Assembly (NCBI GenBank): GCA_963695405.1
Contig: CAVOGJ010000008.1
Coordinates: 213,190-277,189 of the forward strand
DNA: 64,000 nucleotides
Direction of reading: 5' to 3'
From: CAVOGJ01 sp963695405
GTDB taxonomy: Bacteria; Planctomycetota; Planctomycetia; Pirellulales; Pirellulaceae
Shown: piece by piece, positions 53,793-64,000 of the stretch
How positions within the stretch are numbered: the stretch's first letter is position 1
How the letters are laid out: the number at the start of each line of letters is the position of its first letter
Program-made: the position numbers and the translations under genes
Notes under the pieces: model-generated
The model's database searches: none
Seen by the model: only the letters and a program-made list of their open reading frames with translations
What the model was told of the DNA's origin: nothing

Positions 53793-54194
53793 CGGCAAAC
53801 GGCAGAAGAGATGGCGCTTGCGGGGGCCCACTTCTTGGCGGATTGGGATCCTTGGCAGAATTTCGAGGCGTCCTCCACCCGGTCAGCCGGCGGATGGCCC
53901 TGGCTTGTGCCGCTATTCATCAACCTCATGCGCCACGGCAATTCGGGAATTTGAATTACGAGATGGCAATTTGGATCCGGTGGGACTTAACTTGTGTGCT
54001 GGCAGCGGGTTAGGGTGATTTTGGCCAAAAAACCAACCTTTGCTGGCGACATTTCCGGGGTTATGCCCGGCCCCAATCCTGGGCATTCTCAGACCCGCTG
54101 GGAAATTTCGTAGAATTTTCCAGGATCTCCGACGATCGCAGCCGCTCCTTCGCAGCTATGTGAATAGGGGGCATCAACTGCCTGGGACGAACGG
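53793..54194. other. Gene-free stretch before the sigma factor
   Basis: About 400 bp. It contains the 12-bp palindrome TTTTGGCCAAAA near 54013 and a short inverted repeat GGAAATT/AATTTTCC around 54099-54120. Promoter elements could not be assigned with confidence. Confidence 0.4.
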
Positions 54195-54783
54195 ATGGAT
54201 ACAGATCACCTCCTCGATCGCATCACGCAAGGTGATTCGTCCGCCGCCGTGACCCTTTTGACCCGCTATCGGGAGCGACTGCATCGTATGGTGAGCATCC
54301 GAATGGACCGCCGACTGACTTCACGGCTCGATGCGTCCGATATCGTCCAGGACGCCATTGCCGAGCGCATCGCCGACTTCCCTCCTATGCGGCCGAGCGC
54401 CCGATTGCGTTCTACCCGTGGCTGCGACGTATCGCCTGGGATCGGCTGCTGCAAATCTATCGGCAGCACGTTCATGCGCAGTGCAGAAGCGTCCTGCGCG
54501 AGGCTTCCTTGCCCTTATCCGATGCGTCGGAGTGCCTACTAGCGGACCAATTTGCCGTAGGTTCCGCACCGCCCGAGAAACTGGTCCGATCGGAAGTCCG
54601 TCAGCGGGTCCGTCGAGCGATTGGGCAGCTCGCGAGTCGGACCGCGAGATCATCACTCTCAAGCACCTGGAAGAACTCAGCTTTCTGGAGACCGCCGCAG
54701 TGCTCGAATTGAGCGTGGCGGCCGTTCATTCTCGTTACTATCGGGCCGTCCAAAAACTGCACGCCTTGCTTCAGGAAAGTTGA
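54195..54783 (+). pseudogene. ECF-type RNA polymerase sigma factor with two frameshifts
   Basis: Frame 1 encodes the sigma-2 start (DTDHLLDRITQGDSSAAVTL, then LDASDIVQDAIAERIADF). Near 54385 the continuation AAERPIAFYPWLRRIAWDRL is one frame over, followed by LQIYRQHVHAQCRSVLREAS. Near 54630 a second shift leads to the sigma-4 region ESDREIITLKHLEELSFLET, then AAVLELSVAAVHSRYYRAVQ and a stop at 54783. With both shifts repaired it is a ~195-residue planctomycete ECF sigma. These often sit next to a Ser/Thr kinase, as here. Whether the breaks are real or sequencing errors is unknown. Confidence 0.75.
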
Positions 54784-54789
54784 TTCGCC

Positions 54790-57556
54790 GTGCCGCCCTC
54801 CATTTCCAGAACGGAACCCTCGGCCAGTACGTCACCATTGGCGATGCGGCTGGCGGAAATCGTCGAGCGTCTGCAAGCGGGAGAACGCGTCGATCTGGAC
54901 CTGCTCTGCGGCGACGCTCCGGAATTCCGTGAGGAACTGGAGCGGTTGTTGCCGACGCTGGAGGCCGTGGTTGACTTCGAGCAGTCTTTGGGCTCGAAAA
55001 CCCACTTGGACGTGGCAGACGTTCATCCGGTGCTAGGAACACTGGGCGATTTTCGCATCCTCCGGGAGATAGGCCGAGGCGGGATGGGCATTGTGTACGA
55101 AGCCGAGCAGGTCTCGCTTGGGCGCCGTGTTGCTTTGAAGATCCTGCCGCTGGCCGGAACGTTGCAGCCGCAGCAGTTGCGACGTTTCCAGAACGAGGCC
55201 CGCGCGGCGGCAACGCTCAAGCATCCTCACATCGTGGGTGTCTACTCGGTGGGCGTTGAGCGAGGCGTGCACTATTACGCCATGGAATTGATCGAGGGGC
55301 AAAGTCTGGCGGAGGCGATCGCCGCGTTGCAGAACCACGCGGCGCCGGCGGCACAGCCGGCAGAGACTTACGGGCTCACCGATACGGTGCCGGTCGCCGC
55401 TTTGTCGACAGCCCGCACCGCCAATCCGCTAGATTACTATCGGCGAGTCTCCCAGTTGATGTCGGACGCAGCCGCGGCGATCGATTTTGCACACAATCAG
55501 GGAATCGTTCATCGCGATATCAAGCCGGGCAATCTGCTAATCGACGCGAACTTGTCCATTTCCGTGACCGATTTTGGACTAGCGCGGCTGGAATCCGATG
55601 CCGGCGTTACGCTCACGGGGGACGTCCTTGGCACGCTCCGCTATATGAGCCCGGAGCAGGCGGCCGGCAAACCGGGCCTGGTCGACTTCCGGACAGACAT
55701 CCATGCCCTGGGGGCGACACTCTACGAACTCTTGACGCTGCACGTCCCATTTTCGAGCGAAGATCGAGTCGGCCTCTTACAACAGATCACTCACGATGCT
55801 CCGGCGGCCCTCCGCCATCTCGACGCCCGAATTCCGGTCGATCTGGAAACGATCGTCGGCAAGGCGATGGAAAAAGACCCTGCCGATCGTTATGGGTCGG
55901 CAGCCGACATGGCGGCCGATCTGCGGGCGTTTGTCACGCATCGCCCGATTGCGGCACGGCCCCCGTCATTTGCGAACCGGACACAGAAATGGGTTCGTCG
56001 CCATGCAAAGCTGGTGGCAGCGGCAATCGGGGTCTTGCTCCTGGCACTCTGCGGCTTGACGATCGGTACGGTGTTGCTGTCCAGCGCCAGGCAGGTGGCT
56101 GAACGACACCGCCGCGACTCGGAGGCGAATCTACTATTAGCCGCCGATGCCGTCGATGACCTGTTAAAAGACATGGCGGCGGAGGTGCAATCTCGGGGCG
56201 ACCTGCCGCATGCCGAACAATTCCTCGATAAAGCGATTGGATTCTATGACCAATTGACGGAAAGGTCGGCCGACCCGATCGTCACCATTCGCGCTGCCCG
56301 TGCGCACAATTCGGCGGCTCTTCTGCAAACGTTTTTTGGACGCCACGATGTGTCCAAGAAGCACAACGAGAAAGCGATTGCACTCCTCGATCGACTTACC
56401 CCCGCTGATCAGGACGTCGATGACGCCCTGGAGGTGCGTGCCGTCGCCCTTAGCGGCTTGACTCATTACCACGGACGCAGCAGCCTCCGCCCAGATCGCA
56501 TGGAGCAACCGAACTCCCTGGCCATCGGTCTTTACGAGCAATTGGTCGAACGGCAGCCCAACAATTCAGCATACCAGCAGTCGCTAATCGCCGCGCTGAG
56601 CACACAGTCGGTGATCTACATCAATACGAATCGTCTTGACGATGCCGATCAGACCTATGCAAGGATCCTGCAATTGATCGATCGGCTCCCCGCAGATGTG
56701 AGCGACACGGATAGTGTACAGAACCTCGTCGCAGGGACGAGTTGCAATTACGGCACACTGCTCGTGGAGCTAGGTGACTTGGGACGGGCGCAGGGACTGT
56801 TCCGCAAGTCGGTCACTCAGCAGCAGCAGCTGTTAGCGCGAAAGCCGGAAGATCCGCAGCGTCAACGAGACTGGATGATGTTCCAATGGAACCTTGCCGA
56901 CTGCCTGGTGCGACGAGGAGATCATGTGGCGGGCAGCCAGGCCGCCCAAGTGCTTGTCCAATGTTTTCCCCGTCTGCAGACCTATTACGAGGCGGCCGAG
57001 CTCCTCACTCGCTGTGCGGCTTGCGCCTGAATCGAGCGAACGGTCGCACGACTATCGGGAGCGGGCGCGACAAATGGTCGACGACTCTAAGACGGCAACG
57101 GACCGAACCCCAGATGCTTTGCAGTATCTGGCCTGGTTCTTGGTGATGAGCCCGGACGAGTCCATCCGCGATGCCCAGTACTCGCTGGAACTCTCGGAAG
57201 CGGGAATCGAACTCGCACCCCATCAGCCCATTCTTCAACAGATTCGCGGAATGGCATTATACCGCCTTGGCCGTTATTCCTCCGCGATCGTAGCCCTCAA
57301 CCGGAGTACTGCCATGACCGGGGAGGACGCCGACATTCTCGTCACGCTATTCTTGGCCATGGCCCACTGGCAAAACGGTCATAAGGCGGAAGCGTTTGAC
57401 TGGTATCGTGCGGGCGAGACTTGGGTTAGCCAACATCAGGGAGACAATCCGAGCGTCTACGACTTCCTGCCCTCCGCGCGTCAACAGGCATTGATCGAGG
57501 CACGAGCATTAATCGACGACCAACCCGTTGACGGTGAAACACCAGGAGACCACTGA
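54790..57556 (+). CDS. Membrane-anchored Ser/Thr protein kinase with a TPR-like domain, one frameshift
   Basis: Starts with GTG at 54790, 6 bases after the sigma stop. Kinase motifs are intact: IGRGGMGIVYEAEQV (Gly loop 94-100), VALKILP (Lys117), HRDIKPGNLL (241-250), VTDFGLARLE and LRYMSPEQAAG. One membrane helix follows (LVAAAIGVLLLALCGLTIGT, ~410-430), then a ~450-residue helical, TPR-like outer domain (QFLDKAIGFYDQLTERSADP, HNSAALLQTFFGRHDVSKKH). The frame breaks at about 57015-57030; the next frame continues PESSERSHDYRERARQMVDD and LGRYSSAIVALNRSTAM to a stop at 57556. Kinase function looks possible even if the extreme C-terminus is lost. Confidence 0.8.
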
Positions 57557-58057
57557 CCTTGAGTTATCTTTCACCACATCATCCACCGCACGTGTCAGCC
57601 GTAAGAGCAGGTTCGAGTATAACTCTCGGACGCCGGAATCGAACCCGTGCCCCACCGGCCCTTTGTCCAACAGATTCGCGGAATGGCGTTATACCGGCCT
57701 TGGCCGCTATTCCTCCGCGATCGAGGCCCTCAACCGGAGTACTGCCATGACCGGGGAGGACGCCGACATTCTCGTCACGCTATTCTTGGCCATGGCCCAC
57801 TGGCAAAACGGTAATAAGATGGAGTGAGTTTACTGGTTTGCGCGGGCGAGACTTGGGTCGGCCAACACCAGGCAGAGAATCCGAGCGTGTACGACTTCCT
57901 CCGGACACCCGCGCGTCAACAGGCATCGATCGAGGCACGAGCATTAATCGATGGCCAACCAGTTGACGGTGAAACACCGGAAGTCCACTGACCTTGAGTT
58001 ACCTTCTCACCACATCATCCACCCCACGTGTCAGCCGTAAGAGCAGGTTCGAGTATC
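57189..58057. repeat. Tandem duplication of the kinase 3' end (~432 bp unit)
   Basis: 57189-57620 and 57621-58057 are two closely similar copies. Copy 1 holds the last ~120 codons of the kinase and ~65 bp after it; copy 2 repeats GRYSSAIEALNRSTAMTGED, then ADILVTLFLAMAHWQNGNKM, and has drifted and picked up indels. Both copies end in the same words (CACGTGTCAGCCGTAAGAGC, then AGGTTCGAGTAT). Copy 2 has no start and is non-functional. Confidence 0.85.
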
Positions 58058-58539
58058 CCGTCTATCGTGTACATCGCACGCTTGGGCATCGATGTGAAGA
58101 TCAGCGGTCGTGTTGTGGAAGTGAAATTGGATCCATGGGCAGTTGAACCCGATCGACTCCCAGAAGCTACCGAACGGCAAGTCGAGAGGACCAATCGCCA
58201 CTGAGGCCTTTATCAAATGTTTAACGTATTTGGCGTGTGAGCACGGCCAAGCACTCTGGTTGCTCGGCGATAACCACGGCCAATCATCGTCGACTTCACA
58301 TTGTTGATCACGTGCCGAGCTCGTGTGCGTCGTCACTTTGACGGACTCGAGATTGCGAGTTGCCGTCGGCGATACCGGGCCATTCCCGAATTGGCATCCT
58401 ACTTTGTATTCCCTTTTACCCCAGGAGGTCAATCGCTCTTGGATTGAGCAACTCTTCATTTTACTGCGACGTGAGTTTATCCCCGTCTAGGCTGGTCCCA
58501 GCTTCTTTTGATCCATCACATGCGCTCGGGGGAGATGCA
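58058..58539. other. Gene-free stretch between the duplication and the HAF-type gene
   Basis: About 480 bp. No gene, repeat or hairpin was recognised. A GGGGGAG just before 58535 probably serves the next gene. Confidence 0.45.
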
Positions 58540-60378
58540 ATGCACTTCGCAATTCGAAATCACACAAGCAAGATGCTTCGAATGCACTTTTTGACCTTGA
58601 TCATTTTCACAGCTGCAGCCATTGAGTGCGGCATGCTCGACGACTCGTTACGAGCGGCGGAATTCATCCCGCTCGGATTCCTGGGAAGCGACCAAACGGT
58701 TTTTTCAGCTCGGCGGCCACAGCGATCTCTGAAGATGGAACAGTGGTTGTTGGGGAGACGTCCGGTCCACTATGGGACAAGCAAGCGCATTCCGCTGGAC
58801 CCGTGACGGTGGCCTTAGTCTCCCTGGATACAACCGAGTTGTTGTACGGTCTCTCAACCACTTTCGGCCGTCCAATCCTTTCTTCAGATGGCTCCACTTC
58901 TTCCTGGATATCGTGGATAAGGTTAGTCAAAGGAAGCAAAACGGTGTATGGTACGTGGACTGAATGGGGTTAAGTGTGTTGCCAGGGACTCATGGCGGCG
59001 ACACATCATGGGCAATCGCCAAATTTCGAATGACGGCTCCGTGTGTAGCGAGAACGTTTCAGGGTCCGCCGACGTCGCCCGGCACCGACCCGCCGGAAAG
59101 GGCCCAGCGATGGACGCCAACCAACGGTGTGCAGGACTTAGGCACGCTTTCGGGATTTCCTCGCGATTTTGCCAACATAGTCTCTAGTGACGGAAACGTT
59201 ATTGTCGGAATGAATTGGGGTAATGCACAGGGACAGCAAAACTCATTTCGGTGGAGTTCCGATGCTGGCATCGACTCCGCTCCCAGTCGTCCCTGGTGCG
59301 AACAGCCATGAGCCAATTGCGGCTTCCGAAGATGGAAATGCGATTTTTGGCTTTAGTTATCGGATGAAAGGAGTAGTCGTCGCCCGTCCGGCCTGTGGCG
59401 GTGGACGCAATGGACTTGAACTGTCGTCCTAGCTCAAGGTACGGAGATTCGCGATTTTATGTTCGCGAATCTATCACGTCGTAGACGGTCATCTCGCGAC
59501 GGTTCCATTCTCGTTGGCCCTGTCGAATATTCAAACGGCACCAAGTCCGTCTTTCGTTGGACGGAGCAGGAGGGGCTTAACGAGCTTCCCCATTTCCCTG
59601 GTTACACTAGTTCACAAATCCACGACATGACTCCGGACGGGAATTGGATATTCGGATCAAGCCAACTCCCTATCGATTCCAACAACGACGGTAGCGTTGG
59701 TTGGTTATGGAACGAAGAGACTGGCATGCAGAACATTCTTGACGTGTTTCAGCAGCAGGGTCTCGGCGACGACATCGCTGGTTGGCAACGACTTGCATTG
59801 GGCGATCCTGATCTACTGCCATTATTCTCAGCTGATGGGCGGACCATCATCGGGACCGGTATCAATCCCGACGGCAATCAGGAAGCCTGGGTCGCCTATT
59901 TCGACCCGATTACGATCTGCGACTTCAATGTCGACGGCGAATGCGACATCGGCGACCTTAATGCCCTTCTCATGTTGGGCCCACTTGCACCCGGCATTCC
60001 CGCGACCGGTCAGGAAGACTTTGATCTGACCGGCGACGGTGTTATCGACAACGCGGATGTCGACCAGTGGCTGGCAGCAGCAGCCACAGAGAACGGTTTC
60101 GTGGGACCCTATTTCCGCGGCGACGCCTATCTTGACGGCTCGGTCGACGTCAGCGACTTCAACATTTGGAACAGCAACCGTTTGTCATTGTCGCTGGCCT
60201 GGGACCGCGGTGGCGATTTCAATGGGGATGGAGCCGTGGATGCATCGGACTTCAATGTCTGGAATTCGCATCGACTGATGTCGTCCGCGGGTGCTCCAGC
60301 TGCTGTGCCCGAGCCGGCATGCCTGCGGCTGGCTCCGTCGCCATGGGCTGGCTGGCGGCTCACGGGCGCCCTGGGTAA
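58540..60378 (+). pseudogene. HAF-repeat / dockerin-type / PEP-CTERM surface protein, multiply frameshifted
   Basis: It starts at 58540 with a signal peptide (MLRMHFLTLIIFTAAAIECG) and AAEFIPLGFLG, like the intact gene at 62989. HAF-type blades such as TAISEDGTVVVGETSGPLWD, SAFRWTRDGGLSLPGY, IVSSDGNVIVGMNWGNAQGQ, PIAASEDGNAIFGFSY and SVFRWTEQEGLNELPHFPGY are spread over all three frames, needing at least five shifts. The last long frame (59459-60421) has four calcium-loop-like dockerin segments (CDFNVDGECDIGDLNALL, DLTGDGVIDNADVDQWL, VDVSDFNIWNSNR, VDASDFNVWNSHR) and a VPEPA sorting motif whose tail is completed in another frame. Probably decayed. Confidence 0.75.
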
Positions 60379-60541
60379 TCCTCATTGTCTCATCAAGTCA
60401 TACGTTGAACGAAGCGATTGATTCCCAGAACCTGCCGTGGGCAGCAACAAGAAGACGGCCGGTGAATCGTTACCGCGGAGCAAATGACAGCGTAATTAAC
60501 GATGTCGCAGAACGACTCAACAACCAAAGGAGAAACCTACG

Positions 60542-62743
60542 ATGTTGCCTTTTCGAATTAGCCGTCGGTCTCTCTCGCTTCCGCAACAGTACACAGACGC
60601 ATCGTCGTTTCAGCACATTCGCGTTCAGTAGCAATCGAGCAGTTGCGTTTGAAACGCTCGAAGATCGCCAGGCTGGCCTTCACGGCGCCCTGACATCCTG
60701 CTGGCCGACGACGCGGGACACTTGCAAACCGCTGAAACTGATGCGAACTCGCTACTGAAACATCATGACTCAAAGCGACGGCAAGATCGTTGTGGCGGGT
60801 ACGGCGCTCGGACCGGACGGCAACGACGATTTCTCTTTGGCCAGATATCTCGCGAACGGCGTCAACGGATTTGTGCTGGATACGAGCTTCGGTGTTAACG
60901 GTGTCGTCCATACCAATTTCGCCTCGGGAGGACGACCGGACGCTCGGGATGATTACTTGCGCGGGGCAGCGATTGATTCACAGGACCGAATTGTCGCCGT
61001 AGGGGAATCGCGCGGGCAAGACATCGTCGCTCGCTACACGGCCAGTGGACAGCTCGACGTCTCCTTCAGCGGCGATGGATACGATTCGCCTGGCAATCTC
61101 ATCAATGAGACCGAGGGCAACGATTGGCGAGTTGCGTTTGACAGCAACGACGCTCCGGTTGTCGCCGCGATTACCCGAGACGGCAGCCTGTCCTACGCCC
61201 TATTTCGCTATGATGCCGCCGGAAACTTTGATAGTCAGCTGGGCCTTGTCACGACAGTGGTCCGTGACGATCATGTGATTGGTTCCCGCTACGGCAGGCA
61301 CCGGGTGACCGATATTGCCGTGTATCCCGATACCATTCCCGAGCATGCCGGCAAAATCGTCCTCACCGGCACGACGCAGGGGGATGTCTTTGATCCCGCC
61401 GTAGGGCAGGACATCACGCGTCGCGATCGGACCGTAGTGCGATTTAACCCCGACGGCTCGCTCGATACTACGTTCGACGGCGACGGAATCGCCTTTCAAA
61501 GAGTCTACGATCCGACATCAAATCCCTGGGTCTGGCAGGACGGCTCGACGGCTGACACCTCTATTGCTCAGGGCGTCTTACTGGAGGATGACGGCAGGAT
61601 TGTCGTCACCGGAGTGACCGCCGAAGGCATGACCATCACACGGTACAACGTCGATGGCAGCTATGACGGGTCCTTCAATCCAGGCGGGATTCAGCCGGGT
61701 CGTTTTGGCTTCAATATTCCCGGTCTTGGTCACGTGGATACCAGACTTCATTGCGGGAGAACTAGCCACCAGCATTGCCAAAGACGCTGATGGAAACTAT
61801 GTCGTCGGCGGTTTTTGGATTTACCGCGGTGGCGACGCCAATGGCGATGGATACCTCGACGACTATAGCGGCTTGCTCGATCGCTTTGCGTTTGCCCGAA
61901 TTCAATCGGACGGATCCCTTGACACAACGTTTGGCGACTCCGGCACGTATCTGTCGTACGTGGGCGCTGGCGGCAATCGCATGGTCGGTTTGGTGGTGAC
62001 GAATACCGGTGAGATCTGGGCGGCCGGCTACGACGCCAACCGCCAGTCGATTCTGTTCCGCTTCGCCGAACAAGCGGACAACCAACCGCCGCTGGCTGCG
62101 GATGATGCCTTCGCCACGGACGAAGACACCTTGCTCACCGTCAGCGCACTGGGCGTTCTCGGCAATGACGTCGATCTCGATGGCGACACGCTGACGGTCT
62201 TGTCTCACGATCTTATCAGCGTACAGGGAGCAGCCGTTTCCGTCACTAGCGACGGAAGCATCTCGTACGATCCTCGTGCAGCCGTCCCCCTGCAGAATCT
62301 CACTGCCGGGCAATCGATCACCGATTCCTTTACCTACACGATCAGCGATGGACGCGGCGGAACATCCACCGCGACCGTATCGGTAACGGTGGATGGTTTG
62401 GAAGAACCCCCTACGAGCGGTGCCCAAATATATATCCATGATATCCGGTTCGAATCCAAACGTGGCGGCAGGGACTGTGTGCGGTGGTTGAGATCAGGGA
62501 TGTGAACGGCAACGCCGTGGCGGGCGCGGTGCTCAGGGTGGACTTCGCAGGCGTCACCTACGATCTTACCACCGACAGTAGCGGGCTTGCACGCACGAGT
62601 TGGCATGCCACTTTGCGAGCGGTCAGTACTACGTAGATGCCTACGACCTGGTGCTGGCGGGCTACTCCTGGAACCCATTTGCGCTGGACCTCGAGGACGA
62701 CTCCGACGGCGACGGCAAAGCGGATGCGCTTCTTTCAATTTAG
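60542..62743 (+). pseudogene. Delta-60 repeat / tandem-95 repeat giant surface protein, frameshifted
   Basis: The ATG at 60542 has AAGGAG ~10 bases upstream, but the frame breaks within 30 codons. The N-terminal planctomycete-style motif AVAFETLEDRQ appears in a second frame. From 60765, delta-60 propeller blades follow: MTQSDGKIVVAGTALGPDGN, DIVARYTASGQLDVSFSGDG and VVRFNPDGSLDTTFDGDGIA. A shift near 61750 leads to FARIQSDGSLDTTFGDSGTY and a tandem-95/VCBS-like domain (PLAADDAFATDEDTLLTVSA, LGNDVDLDGDTLTVLSHD). After ~62475 two more shifts reach VEIRDVNGNAVAGAVLRVDF, then YYVDAYDLVLAGYSWNPFAL and a stop at 62743. It looks like an adhesin-like gene in decay. Confidence 0.7.
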
Positions 62744-62988
62744 GGATTGAGCAAATCCCCAGTGGCTGCCACGCGACGCCGAGTCGGTGAATACAAAGGC
62801 CAAAACGGAAAATGACGTTAACCACCGAGAAAAACTTGATGGGGGACACGATGCCTTTGCAAACCTTACTTCCGTAGCCTCCCGGGTCACCCACCTTGGG
62901 CAAGTCGAAGGTGAGATTGCGGACCCCGTGTCAGCAGCTCCTTAATGGCAGCAATATTCGGTCGATTGGTTCTAAGTTGGAGAATTCT

Positions 62989-64000
62989 ATGAGCCAGACT
63001 ACCTCGAAGATTTCGGTGCGATGTACCCGCTATCGGATCATTGCATTGGGAATGGTCGGAGTGATTGCCCGGCAAGCGACGGCAGCCGAGTTCCTGCCGT
63101 TGCAGAGCTTGGACGGCACTGTAGTGGCAACCCGTTCCTCGGCAATGACCGACGATGGTTCCATCGTTGTGGGTTCCGTTGTGGGGACATCTTATTATGA
63201 ACCGTATCTTTGGACGCGTGATTTGGGCGTACAAGTTCTCGAACCAATTGGTGTTGGCCGCTACAAGGTGGACATCACCCCAGACGGCACTCTTGTTGCT
63301 TGGGAACCGGAAATTGACAGTCACTGGACGCACACATGGTCTGTAGGTAATGGGGTGGTCCCAATTGAACCTGGTGTCGGAATTATGATGTCAGAGAGTG
63401 GCTCCGTCATCGCTGGAAATAGCTGCTGTATCCCGAGACGATGGACGCCGCAAAATGGAGTCGAAGAGTTGGGGTGGCCAAGCAGCGTTACAAATAGGGT
63501 CCGAACAATCTCTACGGACGGCGAAGTATTGGTCGGGATTCACCGAAGAGAGCCGGTTCGCTGGTCGGAATCGACCGGCTTGTCGGTCTTGGGAACCGTT
63601 CCGGGACAAGTTAACCATGTGATACTTGGTGCGTCGTTGGACGCCTCCGTGATCTACGGCTTAAGCGAAGCAACTACCTCAACGAACTACTTCATAAACG
63701 ACGGTGGCCTGAACACGCTTTGGCGTTGGACGGAGAGTGAGGGCATCATCGTTCTAGAATCAGGCTCGGGGACGAGCGGGGGGCCAACCGATTTGCTTTA
63801 TCCGATACCCGGAAATTTCGGTTCGCCGTCTAATAACAACGCGGTGTCAGCCGATGGCTCGATCGTTGTTGGTGCCTCGGGAGGCCATGACGAATGGTTT
63901 AACCGCATATTTCGGTGGACCGATCGGTACGGGATCGAATACCTTCCACTTGATCCGGCGTATACGGAGTTTCGATGGGACGCCATGACACCCGACGGTA
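62989..64000 (+). CDS. HAF-repeat type extracellular protein, N-terminal part (runs off right edge)
   Basis: From the ATG at 62989 the frame stays open for 337 codons to the window end. A signal peptide (YRIIALGMVGVIARQATAAE) is followed by AEFLPLQSLDG and HAF-type blades: SSAMTDDGSIVVGSVVGTSY, WTRDLGVQVLEPIG, RWSESTGLSVLGTVPG, AVSADGSIVVGASGGHDEWF and RWTDRYGIEYLPLDPAYTEF. It is clearly a paralogue of the broken gene at 58540-60378. The family is of unknown function and secreted; a dockerin/PEP-CTERM end would be expected outside the window. Confidence 0.75.
   Translation, partial: MSQTTSKISVRCTRYRIIALGMVGVIARQATAAEFLPLQSLDGTVVATRSSAMTDDGSIVVGSVVGTSYYEPYLWTRDLGVQVLEPIGVGRYKVDITPDGTLVAWEPEIDSHWTHTWSVGNGVVPIEPGVGIMMSESGSVIAGNSCCIPRRWTPQNGVEELGWPSSVTNRVRTISTDGEVLVGIHRREPVRWSESTGLSVLGTVPGQVNHVILGASLDASVIYGLSEATTSTNYFINDGGLNTLWRWTESEGIIVLESGSGTSGGPTDLLYPIPGNFGSPSNNNAVSADGSIVVGASGGHDEWFNRIFRWTDRYGIEYLPLDPAYTEFRWDAMTPDG

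Noticed and set aside
57611..57620. GGTTCGAGT as part of a tRNA, repeated near 58048
   Set aside because: No cloverleaf; it is the shared end of the tandem duplication.
62440..62460. GGTTCGAATCC as a tRNA T-loop
   Set aside because: It lies inside the coding frame (IRFES) and no acceptor or anticodon stem can be built around it.

Overview
This window reads as a chromosomal segment of a planctomycete, most likely of the Pirellulales/Pirellulaceae type. The main pointers are a formaldehyde-activating enzyme followed by a methylene-tetrahydromethanopterin dehydrogenase, a DUF1598-like secreted protein, several PEP-CTERM/dockerin-type/HAF/delta-60 repeat surface proteins, a solitary mraZ with no cell-division cluster behind it, separate coaB and coaC genes in a tpiA-secG-yicC-gmk-rpoZ run, and a sigma factor followed by a membrane-anchored Ser/Thr kinase with a TPR-like tail. 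No rRNA, tRNA or CRISPR array was recognised. These assignments come from reading motifs by eye; no database search was run.

Layout. 1-3.3 kb: 5' part of an acyl-CoA/AMP ligase, an attenuator-like leader and mraZ, a ribbon-helix-helix protein and a small P-loop ATPase. 3.6-9.2 kb: cell-envelope genes (Cys/Ser-rich secreted protein, LD-carboxypeptidase, polysaccharide deacetylase, sugar transferase with an unusual N-terminal domain). 9.2-15.6 kb: DNA repair (ligA and uvrA, each with one apparent 1-base frameshift) with a cupin and two small membrane proteins. 15.6-28.8 kb: DUF1598-like protein, spermidine-synthase-like membrane protein, GT2 and RmlD-like sugar genes, a beta-CASP nuclease, a CPXCG zinc-ribbon fusion, an AddA-like helicase-nuclease and a CPBP protease.

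29-33.3 kb is an accessory, decaying island. It holds an orphan Flp pilin, a REP-associated tyrosine transposase (RAYT) gene flanked by inverted REP-like repeats, a second 3' remnant of the same element, a 5-unit minisatellite, a beta-barrel porin cut off at the REP, and remnants of a dockerin protein and an FG-GAP/PEP-CTERM protein. 33.4-51.8 kb is housekeeping and central metabolism: phosphofructokinase, an ATP-grasp protein divergent from fae-mtdB (a tetrahydromethanopterin C1 module), rdgB, a CYTH protein, citrate synthase, an M3 peptidase, a PQQ-propeller protein, the coaB-coaC-rpoZ-gmk-yicC-secG-tpiA cluster, a Cys-rich secreted protein and comM.

52.3-64 kb again looks accessory: a broken serine recombinase, an ECF-type sigma factor with two frameshifts, a Ser/Thr kinase with one frameshift followed by a tandem duplication of its 3' end, two heavily frameshifted surface-protein genes (HAF/dockerin/PEP-CTERM and delta-60/tandem-95), and one intact HAF-type gene running off the right edge. 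Single-base frameshifts are strikingly concentrated here and in ligA/uvrA. Genuine decay and residual sequencing error cannot be separated from the sequence alone.
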